A stretch of DNA of 42,251 nucleotides from the NCBI GenBank assembly GCA_004020545.1, contig SAQE01000056.1, positions 1 through 42,251 on the forward strand, in the 5' to 3' direction. Position 1 is the stretch's first letter, and each line of letters starts with the position of its first letter. Below are positions 8,647 through 19,166 of the stretch, in pieces. This DNA is from Mesorhizobium sp. (GTDB lineage: Bacteria > Pseudomonadota > Alphaproteobacteria > Rhizobiales > Rhizobiaceae). The translations under genes and the position numbers were made by a program. The notes beneath the pieces are model-generated. The model was not told where the DNA came from. It did not search any database and worked only from the letters and a program-made list of their open reading frames with translations.

Positions 8647-8921
8647 ATCGAAGCAGTCGACGTCTCAATCGGCGAATAGCTGCTGCAGTCAGTTTCCGAT
8701 GGCTGAGATCGTCGCGACGCGAATCCGCGGCCCCGCCGCCTTCCACCCTGAGATCTCTCCTGGGGCGCTCGTCGGCAAGACCACGGATCCATTGTTGCGC
8801 GTCAACGGGCGATTGGTTCGTCGCATTGGCATCTCCACGCCCAAAGACATTTCAATGCCGTACTTCGCCAATCTGCCTCGGCACAACTTTATTAAATTAT
8901 GTGATGAGGAGAAGTGATTCA

Positions 8922-8935
8922 TTGATCTTGATCAA
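8922..8935. promoter_or_regulatory. Perfect FNR/FixK box (TTGATCTTGATCAA)
   Basis: This is a full match to TTGAT-N4-ATCAA. No recognised start codon lies at the usual distance: the polX remnant starts 137 bp to the right (CBS-BON gene behind it) and the hydrolase about 310 bp to the left. It may serve the rightward polX-remnant/CBS-BON transcript or an unrecognised small gene. Confidence 0.75.
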
Positions 8936-9020
8936 TCGTGCCTTCGGTCGTCGCAGCAGCCGAGGCAAGCAGCGGCCGCCACGGAACTGATCTGCGACCC
9001 CGCGGCGCTGCAGATCGATT

Positions 9021-9034
9021 TTGATCTGTCGCAA
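9021..9034. promoter_or_regulatory. Relaxed FNR/FixK-type box (TTGATCTGTCGCAA)
   Basis: TTGAT-N4-CGCAA is centred 39 bp before the polX remnant ATG at 9066. One half-site deviates. With the perfect box at 8922 it could form a tandem promoter for the rightward unit. Confidence 0.45.
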
Positions 9035-9065
9035 TGCGCTAACGGTGACGCTGGTCGATAGTTAC

Positions 9066-9290
9066 ATGATGATGAGACCCGCCGCCCACATCAACCGAAT
9101 GATCGAACTGTTGGAGGTCGAGGGCGCCAACCCAATCCGGATCCGTGCCTGCAGGCAGACGGCCGCGACTGTGGAAGACCTGCCGGAAAACGTGACCGTC
9201 ATGGTGGCGGGAGATTGCCCCCTCTCCGGCCTGCCCGGAACTGGTGAGGATCTTGCTGGCAAGAGTTCGAGAAGCCGTTTCATCCGCTGA
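9066..9290 (+). pseudogene. Remnant of DNA polymerase X (N-terminal HhH domain only)
   Basis: The 74-residue frame reads like the first 70 residues of bacterial/archaeal-type PolX. INRMIELLEVEGANPIRIRA matches the helical start of the family (usually an LEIKGENPFRVRAYR-like motif), and LSGLPGTGEDLAGK matches its helix-hairpin-helix (LPGIGKDLAEK). Similarity stops right after GK, and a stop codon follows eight residues later. Intact PolX proteins are about 570 residues, with polymerase and PHP exonuclease domains, all absent here. The CBS-BON gene begins 15 bases later, so a deletion joined the two. Any residual peptide is unlikely to repair DNA. Confidence 0.7.
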
Positions 9291-9305
9291 GTGGGAAAGA
9301 TATCG

Positions 9306-10007
9306 ATGCTGGCGCGCGACATCATGACCACGGGAGCCTTGACAGTCACCCCGCACGCCCCGATCGCCGATGCCGCTCGCCTCATGCTCGACCACCATAT
9401 CAGCGGGTTGCCAGTTGCCGACCAGGGCGGCGCTTTGGTCGGTATCGTTACGGAACGAGACCTGCTGTGCCGGCCCGAGATCGGCACCGCGCCAAGGCAC
9501 GAGAAGTGGATCCAGCTATGGCTCACAACGGACGAGCTGGCGGCCGAATATGTGCAGAGCCGTGGCCGCACCGTCGGCGAGGTGATGACCCGTCAGGTCG
9601 TCACCATCACACCGGACACGCCGCTCGACAAGATCGTCTCCCTGATGATCCGAGACGGCATGAAGCGGCTGCCCGTCGTTCAGGACGGGAAGGTGATCGG
9701 AATTGTCAGCCGAGCCGACCTGCTGCGCGGTCTGGCTGCACGCCTCGACAGCTTGCCGGAAGCCAAGACCGAGGACCTCGCCGTGCGCGGGCACATCCTG
9801 AGGGAGATCAGAGGCAAGAGATGGGTATCACGACCGATCGTCAATGTTGCGGTCTGTGACGGTATCGTCGAATTGACCGGCAGCGTGGCGAGCGAAATTG
9901 TCCGCGACGCTATCCGCGTGGCTGCGGAGAACGCACCGGGCGCCAAACAGGTGATCGATCACCTTAGTGTAGTTCCTCGAGCCTCTGGCTCGAAGGGACA
10001 GACATAG
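9306..10007 (+). CDS. CBS-pair protein with C-terminal BON domain
   Basis: This 233-residue cytoplasmic protein has two CBS motifs (about 1-58, DIMTTGALTVTPHAPIADAA, and about 90-145, EVMTRQVVTITPDTPLDKI). A BON domain follows (about 155-225, VNVAVCDGIVELTGSVASE). CBS pairs bind adenine nucleotides and sense energy state; BON domains often contact membranes or phospholipid. The ATG at 9306 is preceded by GTGGGAAAGATATCG; an in-frame GTG at 9291 is less likely. It has a close paralogue at 31315-32001, with the same unusual insert (TERDLL ... W..LWL..D.LA..Y). Hypoxia-response CBS proteins are typical of dormancy regulons. The nearest boxes are at 8922 and 9021. Confidence 0.88.
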   Translation: MLARDIMTTGALTVTPHAPIADAARLMLDHHISGLPVADQGGALVGIVTERDLLCRPEIGTAPRHEKWIQLWLTTDELAAEYVQSRGRTVGEVMTRQVVTITPDTPLDKIVSLMIRDGMKRLPVVQDGKVIGIVSRADLLRGLAARLDSLPEAKTEDLAVRGHILREIRGKRWVSRPIVNVAVCDGIVELTGSVASEIVRDAIRVAAENAPGAKQVIDHLSVVPRASGSKGQT

Positions 10008-10078
10008 TGCTTTGCACCTTCGGAAGGGTTCGATGTCTTCCGCCCTAGACCCAATGTGTTGAGAGGGGACCGCGCGAA

Positions 10079-11173
10079 ATGAGACTGTTTCTGTGCGGCG
10101 ATGTGATGACCGGTCGTGGCATCGACCAGATCATGCCGCACCCTTGCGAACCGACGCTGTACGAGCCGCATGTCCACTCCGCTCTTGGTTACGTGAAGCT
10201 GGCGGAAAGCCGCTCAGGCGAAATCCCGCGAGCGGTGCCTTTTGACTATATCTGGGGCGATGCGCTGGACGAGATCGATCGCCGCGAACCAGACCTGAGA
10301 ATTGTCAACCTAGAAACCAGCGTCACGGCCGGCGGTCAGCCTGAGCCGAAGGGCATCAACTACCGGATGCATCCGGCCAATTTGGGCTGCATAGCTGCCG
10401 CGGACATCGACTGCTGCGTCCTTGCCAACAACCATGCTGCCGATTGGGGGCTGGGCGGCCTGAGGGATACTGTGCTGGCGTTGCAGCAAGCGGGAATCGC
10501 GACGGCCGGCGCAGGGCTCGATGCCGATGCGGCTGCCACTCCCGCCATGCTCGAAGCCGCACCGGGCAAGCGGCTTCTCGTGTTCGCCTTTGCCTGCCCA
10601 TCCAGCGGAGTTCCGGAGCACTGGGCTGCCGGGGAGAGGCGACCCGGCGTGAATGTCCTTGCCAGCCTGGGCGAAAATGCCCTCACAGCCGTCATACATA
10701 GCATCGATCGCTGGCGCCGACCTGGCGACGTAGTCCTCGTCTCCGTCCACTGGGGGGCCAATTGGGGCTATGAAGTGCCCGCCGCGCATATACGCTTTGC
10801 CCACGGCCTGATCGACAGCGCCCGCGTCGACGTCGTCCACGGGCACTCTTCGCATCATCCCCTGGCGATCGAGATCCATGCGGGCAAGCCGATCCTCTAC
10901 GGATGCGGCGACTTCATCAACGACTACGAAGGCATCGGCGGACACGAAGCGTATCGTCCTGAACTCTCTTTGGCCTATTTCATCGATTTGGACAACGTAA
11001 GCCACAGTCGTCTTAAGATGGAAATGGTGCCCTTCCACATGCAGAAATTCCGGCTCGTTCGCGCCAGCGAAGTCGAAGCCGCTTGGCTCGGCCAGACGGT
11101 GGACCGCGAATGCCGGCGCTTTGGACGGCGCGTTCACCTGAGCGATCAGAACACTTTGGTGCTGCCGGTTTAG
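10079..11173 (+). CDS. CapA-family metallophosphatase-like protein
   Basis: This 364-residue protein has the hallmarks of the PGA_cap/CapA family: CGDVMTGRG at the start, NLETS (about 77-81), NNHAADWG (about 120-127), SVHWGANWGY (near 223), HGHSSHHPLAIE (near 257) and GCGDFINDYEG (near 280). The family is named for poly-gamma-glutamate capsule formation but has a calcineurin-like metal-binding fold, and many members are not capsule proteins. No signal peptide is visible, unlike classical CapA, so it is probably cytoplasmic. The ATG follows GAGAGGGGACCGCG. It lies 71 bases after the CBS-BON gene and may be read from the same promoter. No capBC partners are near, so a capsule role is doubtful. 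Confidence 0.82.
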   Translation: MRLFLCGDVMTGRGIDQIMPHPCEPTLYEPHVHSALGYVKLAESRSGEIPRAVPFDYIWGDALDEIDRREPDLRIVNLETSVTAGGQPEPKGINYRMHPANLGCIAAADIDCCVLANNHAADWGLGGLRDTVLALQQAGIATAGAGLDADAAATPAMLEAAPGKRLLVFAFACPSSGVPEHWAAGERRPGVNVLASLGENALTAVIHSIDRWRRPGDVVLVSVHWGANWGYEVPAAHIRFAHGLIDSARVDVVHGHSSHHPLAIEIHAGKPILYGCGDFINDYEGIGGHEAYRPELSLAYFIDLDNVSHSRLKMEMVPFHMQKFRLVRASEVEAAWLGQTVDRECRRFGRRVHLSDQNTLVLPV

Positions 11174-11539
11174 AGCGTCGACGCGGGAGCTTCGGAGATC
11201 ATGCCTGGTCCTTGCTTAGCCGCCATGTCGACTGGCGGGAGCCCGGCGCCTTGAAGCCGACGGCGCCCGTGCTGTCGGGTCACTCGGACATGTATTCTTC
11301 CGGATTTTTGTTGCTCGGCTGTCCGGACGCGCGGCAACCCAGCAAGGTGCATAGCCAACTATCGGACGCACCTTCTTGCCGTGATCTCGGAGGCCGGCAC
11401 AAGTGATCGCAGGGGCCGATCCAGCGAGTCGAATTTCCCTTTTGACGTGAATCAATATGGCGTTGGGCGCGTGTGTTAACGTGTGCCTTGGCACCAGTCA
11501 TCCTTGATCGCACCGTTACTTGGATCGAGCATCGCACTC
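11174..11539. other. Intergenic region upstream of glucokinase
   Basis: Apart from the box at 11442-11455 I see nothing coding or structural in these 366 bases. Short frames on either strand lack ribosome sites and similarity. Confidence 0.4.
11442..11455. promoter_or_regulatory. FNR/FixK-type box (TTGACGTGAATCAA)
   Basis: An exact TTGA-N6-TCAA palindrome is centred 91 bp upstream of the glucokinase ATG at 11540. It is well placed for a class II site with a leader of about 50 bases. Confidence 0.75.
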
Positions 11540-12532
11540 ATGGCTTCCACCATCAAATCTCGCACCGCCCTCGTTGCCGACATAGGCGGCACCAACGCGC
11601 GGTTTGCGATCGCGGATATCGACGAACTCACGATCGAACATTTTGCCGCCTTTCGGTGCGACATGTTTCCTTCGCTCCAAGCCGCTATCAAAGCCTATCT
11701 GGATTGCATCCCGCACCGGCCATCGCTTGCTGGCTTCGCGATTGCCGGCCCTGTGTCGGACGAGACCATCCGGATGACCAACCTGCCTTGGTCCTTCTCG
11801 CGCAAGGATTTGTGCCTGGCGACCGGCGCGAAATACGTCCATGCGGTCAATGATTTCGAGGCGCTTGCGCTCGCCCTGCCCTTTCTGGGGCCGCACGATC
11901 TTCACAAGATCGGGGGAGGAGACCCGGTTGATCGCGCGCCCAAGGTGGTGCTTGGACCAGGCACTGGACTGGGGGTAGCCGGGCTTGTCTTCTCTCCATC
12001 GGGGTGGATCGCGGTACCCAGCGAAGGTGGTCACATTTCCTTCGCGGCTGAAGATGCGGATGAACTCTCGCTCATCAAGCTCATCGCAAAAGACGAACCA
12101 CACATTTCGGCGGAACGTTTGATTTCCGGGCCGGCCTTGGTGAGGATTTACGAGGCATTGGCCGAGACGCGCGGTGTCGCGGCGGAGCTTACGTCGGCGC
12201 CTGAGATCGTGGAGCAGGCGCTGCACAGCGAAGATCGGCTCGCGCTCGAGGCCCTCGGCTACCTCGAGAGATGGCTGGGCCGCTTCGCTGGGGACATGGC
12301 TCTTGCCTACAGCGCGCGAGGCGGCGTCTATCTCGGCGGGGGCATTCCGGCGAAAGTGTTCGATCCGTCGGAAGCCACGGCCTTCCGTTTGGCATTCTTC
12401 CACAGGGAGTATCAGTCGAAGGGCCGCCTGTCGTCCTTCCTGGCGCCGATACCGATATATGTGATCAAGGCGCTCGACGCGGGCTTGCGTGGCGCAGCCG
12501 TTGCATTGTCCCGGGCAGAATTCCTGTCGTGA
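11540..12532 (+). CDS. glk: Glucokinase
   Basis: The product phosphorylates glucose to glucose 6-phosphate with ATP. Its 330 residues carry the bacterial Glk pattern: phosphate-1 loop LVADIGGTNARFAI near the N-terminus, NDFEALA, GPGTGLGVAGLV, EGGHISFA with the substrate-binding glutamate and histidine, SGPALVRIYEAL, and a C-terminal YLGGGIPAKV. The length agrees with E. coli Glk (about 320). The ATG at 11540 was chosen because the family similarity begins about 10 residues after it; the ribosome site is weak. It is convergent with pfkB, with 12 bases between stops. A FixK-type box upstream suggests glucose activation is raised at low oxygen. Confidence 0.9.
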   Translation: MASTIKSRTALVADIGGTNARFAIADIDELTIEHFAAFRCDMFPSLQAAIKAYLDCIPHRPSLAGFAIAGPVSDETIRMTNLPWSFSRKDLCLATGAKYVHAVNDFEALALALPFLGPHDLHKIGGGDPVDRAPKVVLGPGTGLGVAGLVFSPSGWIAVPSEGGHISFAAEDADELSLIKLIAKDEPHISAERLISGPALVRIYEALAETRGVAAELTSAPEIVEQALHSEDRLALEALGYLERWLGRFAGDMALAYSARGGVYLGGGIPAKVFDPSEATAFRLAFFHREYQSKGRLSSFLAPIPIYVIKALDAGLRGAAVALSRAEFLS

Positions 12533-12544
12533 AATTCGTACAGC

Positions 12545-13507
12545 TCAGCGCGTTTGACTCTCGCCGCCGGCGGACAAGGCGGTCGCGTTGAGCGCCAAGA
12601 CTTCCTCTCTACGGCAAAGCTCAAAGCCTGGTTTCATGACAGCGGCAGCACCGGCCGCAACACCCAAGCGGAATGCTTCCTCCGGGGACCGCCCTTCTGA
12701 AAGCGCCCAGACCATCGCCCCAAGGAAGCTGTCGCCCGCGCCGAGGGCGGAGCGCACGCGCACATGGATCGCCGGCACACGCAGGACACCCCGGGCACTG
12801 GCGAGAAGTGCGCCGTCCACCCCCATGGTAATCGCGACCAGTTCAGCCGCGCCGCTGGCCACGATGTCGGATGCGGCCTGGCCGACGCCGGCCTCGTCGA
12901 GCTTGCGGCCGACGAACTGCTCCAGTTCCCCACGGCTGGGTTTCACCAGGAACAGCGGCGACTGCTTCAGCGTCGTATCAAGCCCCTTGCCGGAGCTGTC
13001 GAGAACGAATTTCGCGCCGCGGGCAGCCGCCAGCTTGGCCATTCGAGCGTAGACGTCGGGAGGCGCGCTCGTGGGGAGGCTGCCGCTCGCGATGACATAT
13101 TGCCCCTTGTGGGATGCAACTGCATCCAGACACGGCTCCAATTCCTGAGGCTGCACGGGGGGGCCTTCGGGAACAAAGCGGTATTCGAGGCCGGTGCTGC
13201 GCTCCCGAACCATAAAGCTGATCCTCGTCTGACCCTCAATCGGCACGAGGTGACTGGCGATTCCTTCGGCTCTCAGCAGGCGGGTCAGCAGCGAGCCGGT
13301 CTCTCCCCCGGCCAGGAAATAGGCTTCGGCCTCTCCCCCCAGGGCTGTGATCACGCGCGCGACATTGATGCCGCCGCCGCCTGGATCATACCTGACGTTG
13401 GAGGTTCTGACCTTGCGGACCGGACGCACTGTGTCCGTCTCGCTCGATACATCGACCGCCGGGTTGAGGGTTATGGTGAGGATTGGAGCAGGGCGTGCAA
13501 CGCTCAT
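12545..13507 (-). CDS. pfkB: 6-phosphofructokinase, PfkB family (Pfk-2 type)
   Basis: This 320-residue PfkB-family sugar kinase has the N-terminal GGGGINVARVITALGG motif (about 43-58), SGSLP (141-145), DSSGKGL, LVKPSRGELE and the catalytic GAGDS (256-260, base Asp near 259). These features and the C-terminal KPGFELC stretch resemble E. coli PfkB more than the 1-phosphofructokinase branch, so fructose 6-phosphate is the likely substrate. Rhizobia usually use the Entner-Doudoroff path and lack phosphofructokinase, so the gene is notable. The ATG at 13507 follows GGGGACAAGAACTC. It is last in the acs-pdh-acp operon, 13 bases after the acyl carrier protein gene. Tagatose-6-phosphate kinase remains possible. 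Confidence 0.83.
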   Translation of the reverse strand: MSVARPAPILTITLNPAVDVSSETDTVRPVRKVRTSNVRYDPGGGGINVARVITALGGEAEAYFLAGGETGSLLTRLLRAEGIASHLVPIEGQTRISFMVRERSTGLEYRFVPEGPPVQPQELEPCLDAVASHKGQYVIASGSLPTSAPPDVYARMAKLAAARGAKFVLDSSGKGLDTTLKQSPLFLVKPSRGELEQFVGRKLDEAGVGQAASDIVASGAAELVAITMGVDGALLASARGVLRVPAIHVRVRSALGAGDSFLGAMVWALSEGRSPEEAFRLGVAAGAAAVMKPGFELCRREEVLALNATALSAGGESQTR

Positions 13508-13520
13508 GAGTTCTTGTCCC

Positions 13521-13769
13521 CTATGGCTGCCCAATGCTGGTCAGATAGGCGACAACCCCGTCGATGGTGAACAGCTTGGGATAGTCTTCCTCGGGGATCG
13601 ACACGCCGGCGCGCTTGCTCAGCGCGATGATGAAGTTGAGGAAGTCCATCGAATCGATGTCCAGCCCCTCGCGGATGTCCCGGCCGCCGGACAGCAAGGC
13701 AGGGTCTGTTTCCGGTGCGATGTCGGAGAGGATGTCGCATACAAGCTGGCGGATTTCGGCTTCGGTCAT
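13521..13769 (-). CDS. Acyl carrier protein-like protein
   Basis: The 82-residue acidic helical protein has the phosphopantetheine site LDIDSMDFLNFI (Ser near 40), so it should be modified to carry acyl chains as thioesters. Its start codon overlaps the stop of the E2 gene by four bases (ATGA), implying coupled translation in fixed ratio with the dehydrogenase. It is not next to fatty-acid synthesis genes. Possible roles are to accept acetyl or other acyl groups from the complex or to serve lipoyl synthesis; both are inference. It differs from the housekeeping AcpP, whose motif is usually GADSLDTVEL. Confidence 0.85.
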   Translation of the reverse strand: MTEAEIRQLVCDILSDIAPETDPALLSGGRDIREGLDIDSMDFLNFIIALSKRAGVSIPEEDYPKLFTIDGVVAYLTSIGQP

Positions 13770-14992
13770 AGGGCTTCTGGCTCCTGCAGGAAGCGGTCGA
13801 CCGCAGCAAGGAAGAGACCGCCTACATGGCCGTCGCTTGCGCGGTGGTCGGCGGCGAGCGAGGCCGTGACCAGGGAGCGTGCGGTGACTTGCCCATCCAC
13901 CACCCACGGCCGCTCGATCACCCGCCCGAAGCCTAGTATGGCTACCTGGGGTGGATAGATGACACCCAGAACCGACTCTGCTCCACGATCGCCGACGCTG
14001 GTGACCGTGAAGGTGGGGTCCATCATTTCCGATCCGCGGATGCCGCCGCTGCGGGCGCGGCCCACGAGGTCGCGCAATGCCCCCATCAGGCTCGGCAGCG
14101 AGTGGTTGTCGACATCGTGTATGGCAGGAGCCAACAGGCCGCCACCGCGCAGCGAGATCGCCCAGCCGATATGGACGCCGTCCGCGCGCCGGAAACTGCC
14201 ATCTTCCCAGAACCCGTTGAGCTGCGGATACTCACGCAGCGCCAGCGCCGTTGCCTTGAGCAGCAGCACGGCCGGCAGCAGCCGCTCCTCGGGCTTGCGC
14301 TGCCTGTTGAACGACTCCAGCCAGGCAAGCGGCCGGGTCATATCCATGGTGCTCGTGAGATAGTAGTGCGGGATTTCCCGCTTCGAGCGCGACATAGCCG
14401 CCGCGATGGCCAGGCGCATCTCGTCCGGATCGAAGCCTCTGCGGCGTGCGGCGGGGGCCGCAGCGGAGGAAGGGGTCTTCGGCGGTACCCCTTTTGCTGC
14501 CGCCAATTCGACATCGGCAAGGGTTACGGATCCGTCGAGACCGGTGCCCTTCGGCGTGTTCAGGTCGATGCCGAGTTCACCTGCCCTCCGCCGCGCGGCC
14601 GGACTTGCCTTTGGCCGGGACGAAGGCTGTATCAACGGGGGTGAAGGGGCGGCCACTGTTCCCTCGGTCCGCTCCACCTCGACCGCCGGTATGGGCGCGG
14701 AGACCGGGATGACTTCCGGCGCGATCGTAGAGGCCTTCGAGGCGGCGGATTCCTCCCCCGGCCTTACCAATCGCGCAAGGGGAGCGCCCACCGGCAGTTC
14801 ATCGCCTTCCTTGGCGCACAACTCAGAGATGACACCTTCCTCGAAAATCTCGATCTCGAACGCCCCCTTGTGCGTCTCGACGACGGCGGCGACGTCGCCC
14901 TTCTTGACCACGCTGCCGGGCTTGACGAGCCATTGGACGAGCTTACCGCTCTCCATGTCGGCGCCCAGCGACGGCATCACGAAATCGCTCAT
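13766..14992 (-). CDS. 2-oxoacid dehydrogenase E2 (dihydrolipoyl acyltransferase)
   Basis: This 408-residue core subunit of a pyruvate-dehydrogenase-type complex moves the acyl group from lipoate to CoA. It has one lipoyl domain (about 1-77) with the modified lysine in VVETHKGAF (Lys near 42; ETHKG instead of the common ETDKA). An alanine/proline-rich linker follows, then a peripheral-subunit-binding domain (about 127-163) and a catalytic domain ending DHRASDG (His near 383). The ATG at 14992 overlaps the E1 beta stop as ATGA. No E3 (lipoamide dehydrogenase) gene is present here, so E3 must be borrowed from another complex. Pyruvate is the likeliest substrate; acetoin is the main alternative. 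Confidence 0.9.
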   Translation of the reverse strand: MSDFVMPSLGADMESGKLVQWLVKPGSVVKKGDVAAVVETHKGAFEIEIFEEGVISELCAKEGDELPVGAPLARLVRPGEESAASKASTIAPEVIPVSAPIPAVEVERTEGTVAAPSPPLIQPSSRPKASPAARRRAGELGIDLNTPKGTGLDGSVTLADVELAAAKGVPPKTPSSAAAPAARRRGFDPDEMRLAIAAAMSRSKREIPHYYLTSTMDMTRPLAWLESFNRQRKPEERLLPAVLLLKATALALREYPQLNGFWEDGSFRRADGVHIGWAISLRGGGLLAPAIHDVDNHSLPSLMGALRDLVGRARSGGIRGSEMMDPTFTVTSVGDRGAESVLGVIYPPQVAILGFGRVIERPWVVDGQVTARSLVTASLAADHRASDGHVGGLFLAAVDRFLQEPEAL

Positions 14993-15996
14993 CGCGGCTT
15001 CACCAGACTGCGAGCGGCGTTGATGATCTGCGGGGTTTGTGGAAGTGCCGCCTCTTCCATATGCGCCGCGTATGGGACCGGGACCTCGCGGCTGCAGAGG
15101 CGCCGGATCGGAGCGTCGAGTTCGAAGAACAGATCTTCTGAAAGCCGCGCCGCGATCTCGGCGGAGATCGACCCGCTCTTCCACCCTTCGTCGACGATGA
15201 CGCAGCGCCGCGTGCGAGCGACGGATTCGAAGATGGTCGCGTTGTCCAGAGGGCGCAGCACGCGCAGATCGACGACCTCGGCCTCGATGCCTTCCGCGGC
15301 GAGCGCCTCTGCAGCCGCCAAGGACTTCGGCAGGCTGTTGCCGTAGGTCAGGATGCTTATGTCGCGGCCGGATCTTCGAATTCTCGCCTTGGCGATGTCG
15401 ACGCAGGTCACGTCCGGGTCCAGGTCGCCTTCGGCGTTATAGAGGACGATGTGCTCGAAGATCATGACCGGGTTCGGATCGGCCAATGCTGCCTTCAGCA
15501 TGAAGCGTGCATCCTCGATCGTGCCGGGCGCCAGGACCTTCAGACCGGGGATATGGGCGAACCAGCCTTCCAGGCTGTGAGAGTGCTGGGCGGCAAGCTG
15601 CCGTCCAGCGCCCGTAGCCATACGGATGACCAACGGAACGGCGAACTGACCGCCCGACATGTGGGGGATCGTGGCGGCATTGTTCATGATCTGGTCGAGC
15701 GCGAGCAGGCTGAAGTTGCAGGTCATGATCTCCACGATCGGCCGCAGGCCCGCCATCGCCGCACCTATGCCCGCTCCAACGAAGGTCGCCTCGGCAAGCG
15801 GCGTGTCGCGGATACGCTGGGGCCCGAACTCGGCGAGCAGACCTTTGGAGACGGCGTAGCAGCCGCCGTAGAGCCCCACATCCTCGCCCATCAGAAAGGT
15901 GCGGGGGTCGTCTATGAGAGCTTCGCGGATGGCCTGACGGCAGGCCTCCCGATAGGTCATCCGGTTCGTGTTCGCATTCGCGGCTAACTCTTTCAT
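14989..15996 (-). CDS. 2-oxoacid dehydrogenase E1 beta subunit
   Basis: The 335-residue protein shows E1 beta features: [24 protein letters not shown], a [23 protein letters not shown] stretch, and a transketolase C-terminal domain ([18 protein letters not shown] ... [11 protein letters not shown]). It pairs with E1 alpha to decarboxylate the oxoacid with thiamine diphosphate. Unlike the main PdhB of many rhizobia it has no N-terminal lipoyl domain, so this is a second, distinct complex. Start and stop overlap both neighbours by ATGA, giving strict translational coupling. Confidence 0.9.
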   Translation of the reverse strand: MKELAANANTNRMTYREACRQAIREALIDDPRTFLMGEDVGLYGGCYAVSKGLLAEFGPQRIRDTPLAEATFVGAGIGAAMAGLRPIVEIMTCNFSLLALDQIMNNAATIPHMSGGQFAVPLVIRMATGAGRQLAAQHSHSLEGWFAHIPGLKVLAPGTIEDARFMLKAALADPNPVMIFEHIVLYNAEGDLDPDVTCVDIAKARIRRSGRDISILTYGNSLPKSLAAAEALAAEGIEAEVVDLRVLRPLDNATIFESVARTRRCVIVDEGWKSGSISAEIAARLSEDLFFELDAPIRRLCSREVPVPYAAHMEEAALPQTPQIINAARSLVKPR

Positions 15997-16975
15997 TCGG
16001 GCACCTCGTCGACCAGGACGAAGCGTTCTAGCTCTTCGATCTTTTCCCATTGCCCCTGTTCCGCGAAGGCCACCGCCTTGCCGATCTCGGCCTCAACGTC
16101 CGCCTCGATCTCGCGCAGTTCCTGCGGCGAGAGCATGTGGGTTTCCTCCAGCCATTTCTGCATGCGCGGAAGGGGATCCCGTTCCCTCCACAGTTCGATC
16201 TCCTCGCGGGTGCGGTAGAGCTGCGCATCGAACATGGAGTGAGCACGGAAACGATAGGTGCGGCATTCCAGGAAGTAGGGGCCGTTGCCGCCCCGGATCG
16301 ACTCGACCGCCCTCCTGGCCGCACCCTCCACGGCGATTGGGTTCATGCCGTCGACCGCCTCGTTCGGAGTGCGATAGGCGTCGGCCTTGCGCGAGATATC
16401 CGTTTCGGCTTCAGCCAGTTCGAGCGGCATGCCCATGGCATAGAGATTGTTCTCGCAGACGAAGAGCACCGGCAGATCCCACAGCTCCGCGAGGTTGATG
16501 CTTTCGTGAAACGCACCTTCGCCGGCGGCGCCCTCGCCAAAAAAGCAGGCCGTCACGGCTCCGGGGCGAAGCTGTTTGTCGGCCATGGCGATGCCGATGG
16601 CGAGCGGCAGACCGCCGCCGACGATCGCGTTGCCGCCGTAGAAGCGCCGGGCGCGATCGAAGAAGTGCATCGAGCCGCCGCGGCCGCGTGAGCACCCTTC
16701 CGCCTTGCCGTACATCTCCGCCATGAGCGTGGTCATGGGCAGGCCCCGGGCAAGCGCGTGGCCGTGGTCCCGATAGGTGGCGACGATCGCGTCGCTATCC
16801 TCCAGCGCCTGCATGACGCCGACCGCAACCGCCTCTTCGCCGTCATAAAGGTGCAGGAAGCCGCGGATCTTCTGGGCCTGATAGAGTTCGGCGCATTTGG
16901 CCTCGAAGCGCCTGATACGCAGCATCTGCTTGAACAGGTGCCGGCCGGACTCGCGGTCGAGATGCGGCTTCTGGC

Positions 16976-16979
<4 letters not shown>
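15993..16979 (-). CDS. 2-oxoacid dehydrogenase E1 alpha subunit
   Basis: This 328-residue thiamine-diphosphate subunit has [13 protein letters not shown], the GRGGSMH loop and the ThDP motif at about 148-178 that ends CENNLYAMG. The motif normally opens GDG; here it is GEG (Glu near 149), a conservative change at a Mg-binding position. [10 protein letters not shown] and the [15 protein letters not shown] segment favour the pyruvate type over acetoin dehydrogenase. The ATG at 16979 overlaps the acetyl-CoA synthetase stop as ATGA. The region upstream in the same frame is the synthetase gene read out of frame, so the longer start is rejected. Confidence 0.9.
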
Positions 16980-18759
<1,780 letters not shown>

Positions 18760-18763
<4 letters not shown>

Positions 18764-18972
18764 CGTATGCCCATCGGCGAGGCGGTGCTCGCCCAAATTG
18801 TCGTCTCGGATTGCACTTCAGCGAAGACGACTCGAGCATCCGCACAAGATGGACCGAATGCTGATCCAGGGATGCCACTCCGGTGGAAGTGCATTTGCCT
18901 GCGCACCGCGGTGGCAGGAAACGCAAGCGAAACGTTGGTCACGTGAACGTCGACTTCCACTGGGATTTCCAT
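18760..18972 (-). CDS. Possible small leader protein of the acs-pdh operon
   Basis: I recognise no family for this 70-residue frame (starts [20 protein letters not shown], later a Ser/Ala-rich C-terminus with one Cys). Three things support it as a gene: GGGGGAT sits five bases before its ATG; its stop overlaps the acetyl-CoA synthetase ATG as ATGA, like the next four junctions; and an exact FixK-type box is centred 55 bp ahead of its ATG. Its third-codon-position GC is less marked than in its neighbours, so it could be a translated leader that delivers ribosomes to acsA rather than a functional protein. Confidence 0.45.
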
Positions 18973-19019
18973 GGCATCCCCCGTCCTGACGAAGATACCG
19001 TTCCGCGCCGAAGGGAGGT

Positions 19020-19033
19020 TTGACGCCGATCAA
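19020..19033. promoter_or_regulatory. FNR/FixK-type box (TTGACGCCGATCAA)
   Basis: This exact TTGA-N6-TCAA is centred 55 bp before the small ORF at 18972 and 263 bp before acsA. It is the only box seen upstream of the acs-pdh-acp-pfkB operon, which makes the small ORF the probable first cistron. Confidence 0.72.
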
Positions 19034-19166
19034 ACCGACATCCGCACGCAAAGAATCGCTCAGCGTCAGCGACCGCGCCGAGATTCCTGTGTTCTCGGGA
19101 GGTAGCGAATGCACCCAGGATAAAGGCTCGCCAAGCACGGCGGTTCGCAAATAGCGGCTCGCCCTT

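Larger units (their letters stand above)
8614..9065. other. Intergenic region with boxes and no recognisable gene
   Basis: These 452 bases contain exact boxes at 8633-8646 and 8922-8935 and a relaxed one at 9021-9034. Short open frames run on both strands between about 8690 and 8920, but I recognise no protein in either direction and neither has a convincing ribosome site. It may hold a decayed gene. Confidence 0.4.

Noticed and set aside
8689-8917. Short open frames on both strands as a gene beside the hydrolase
   Set aside because: Neither translation is recognisable, ribosome sites are poor and the two overlap fully; coding potential is unclear.
10079-11173. CapA-like gene as evidence for a poly-gamma-glutamate capsule
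   Set aside because: No signal or membrane anchor and no capB or capC partners; the family has many non-capsule members.
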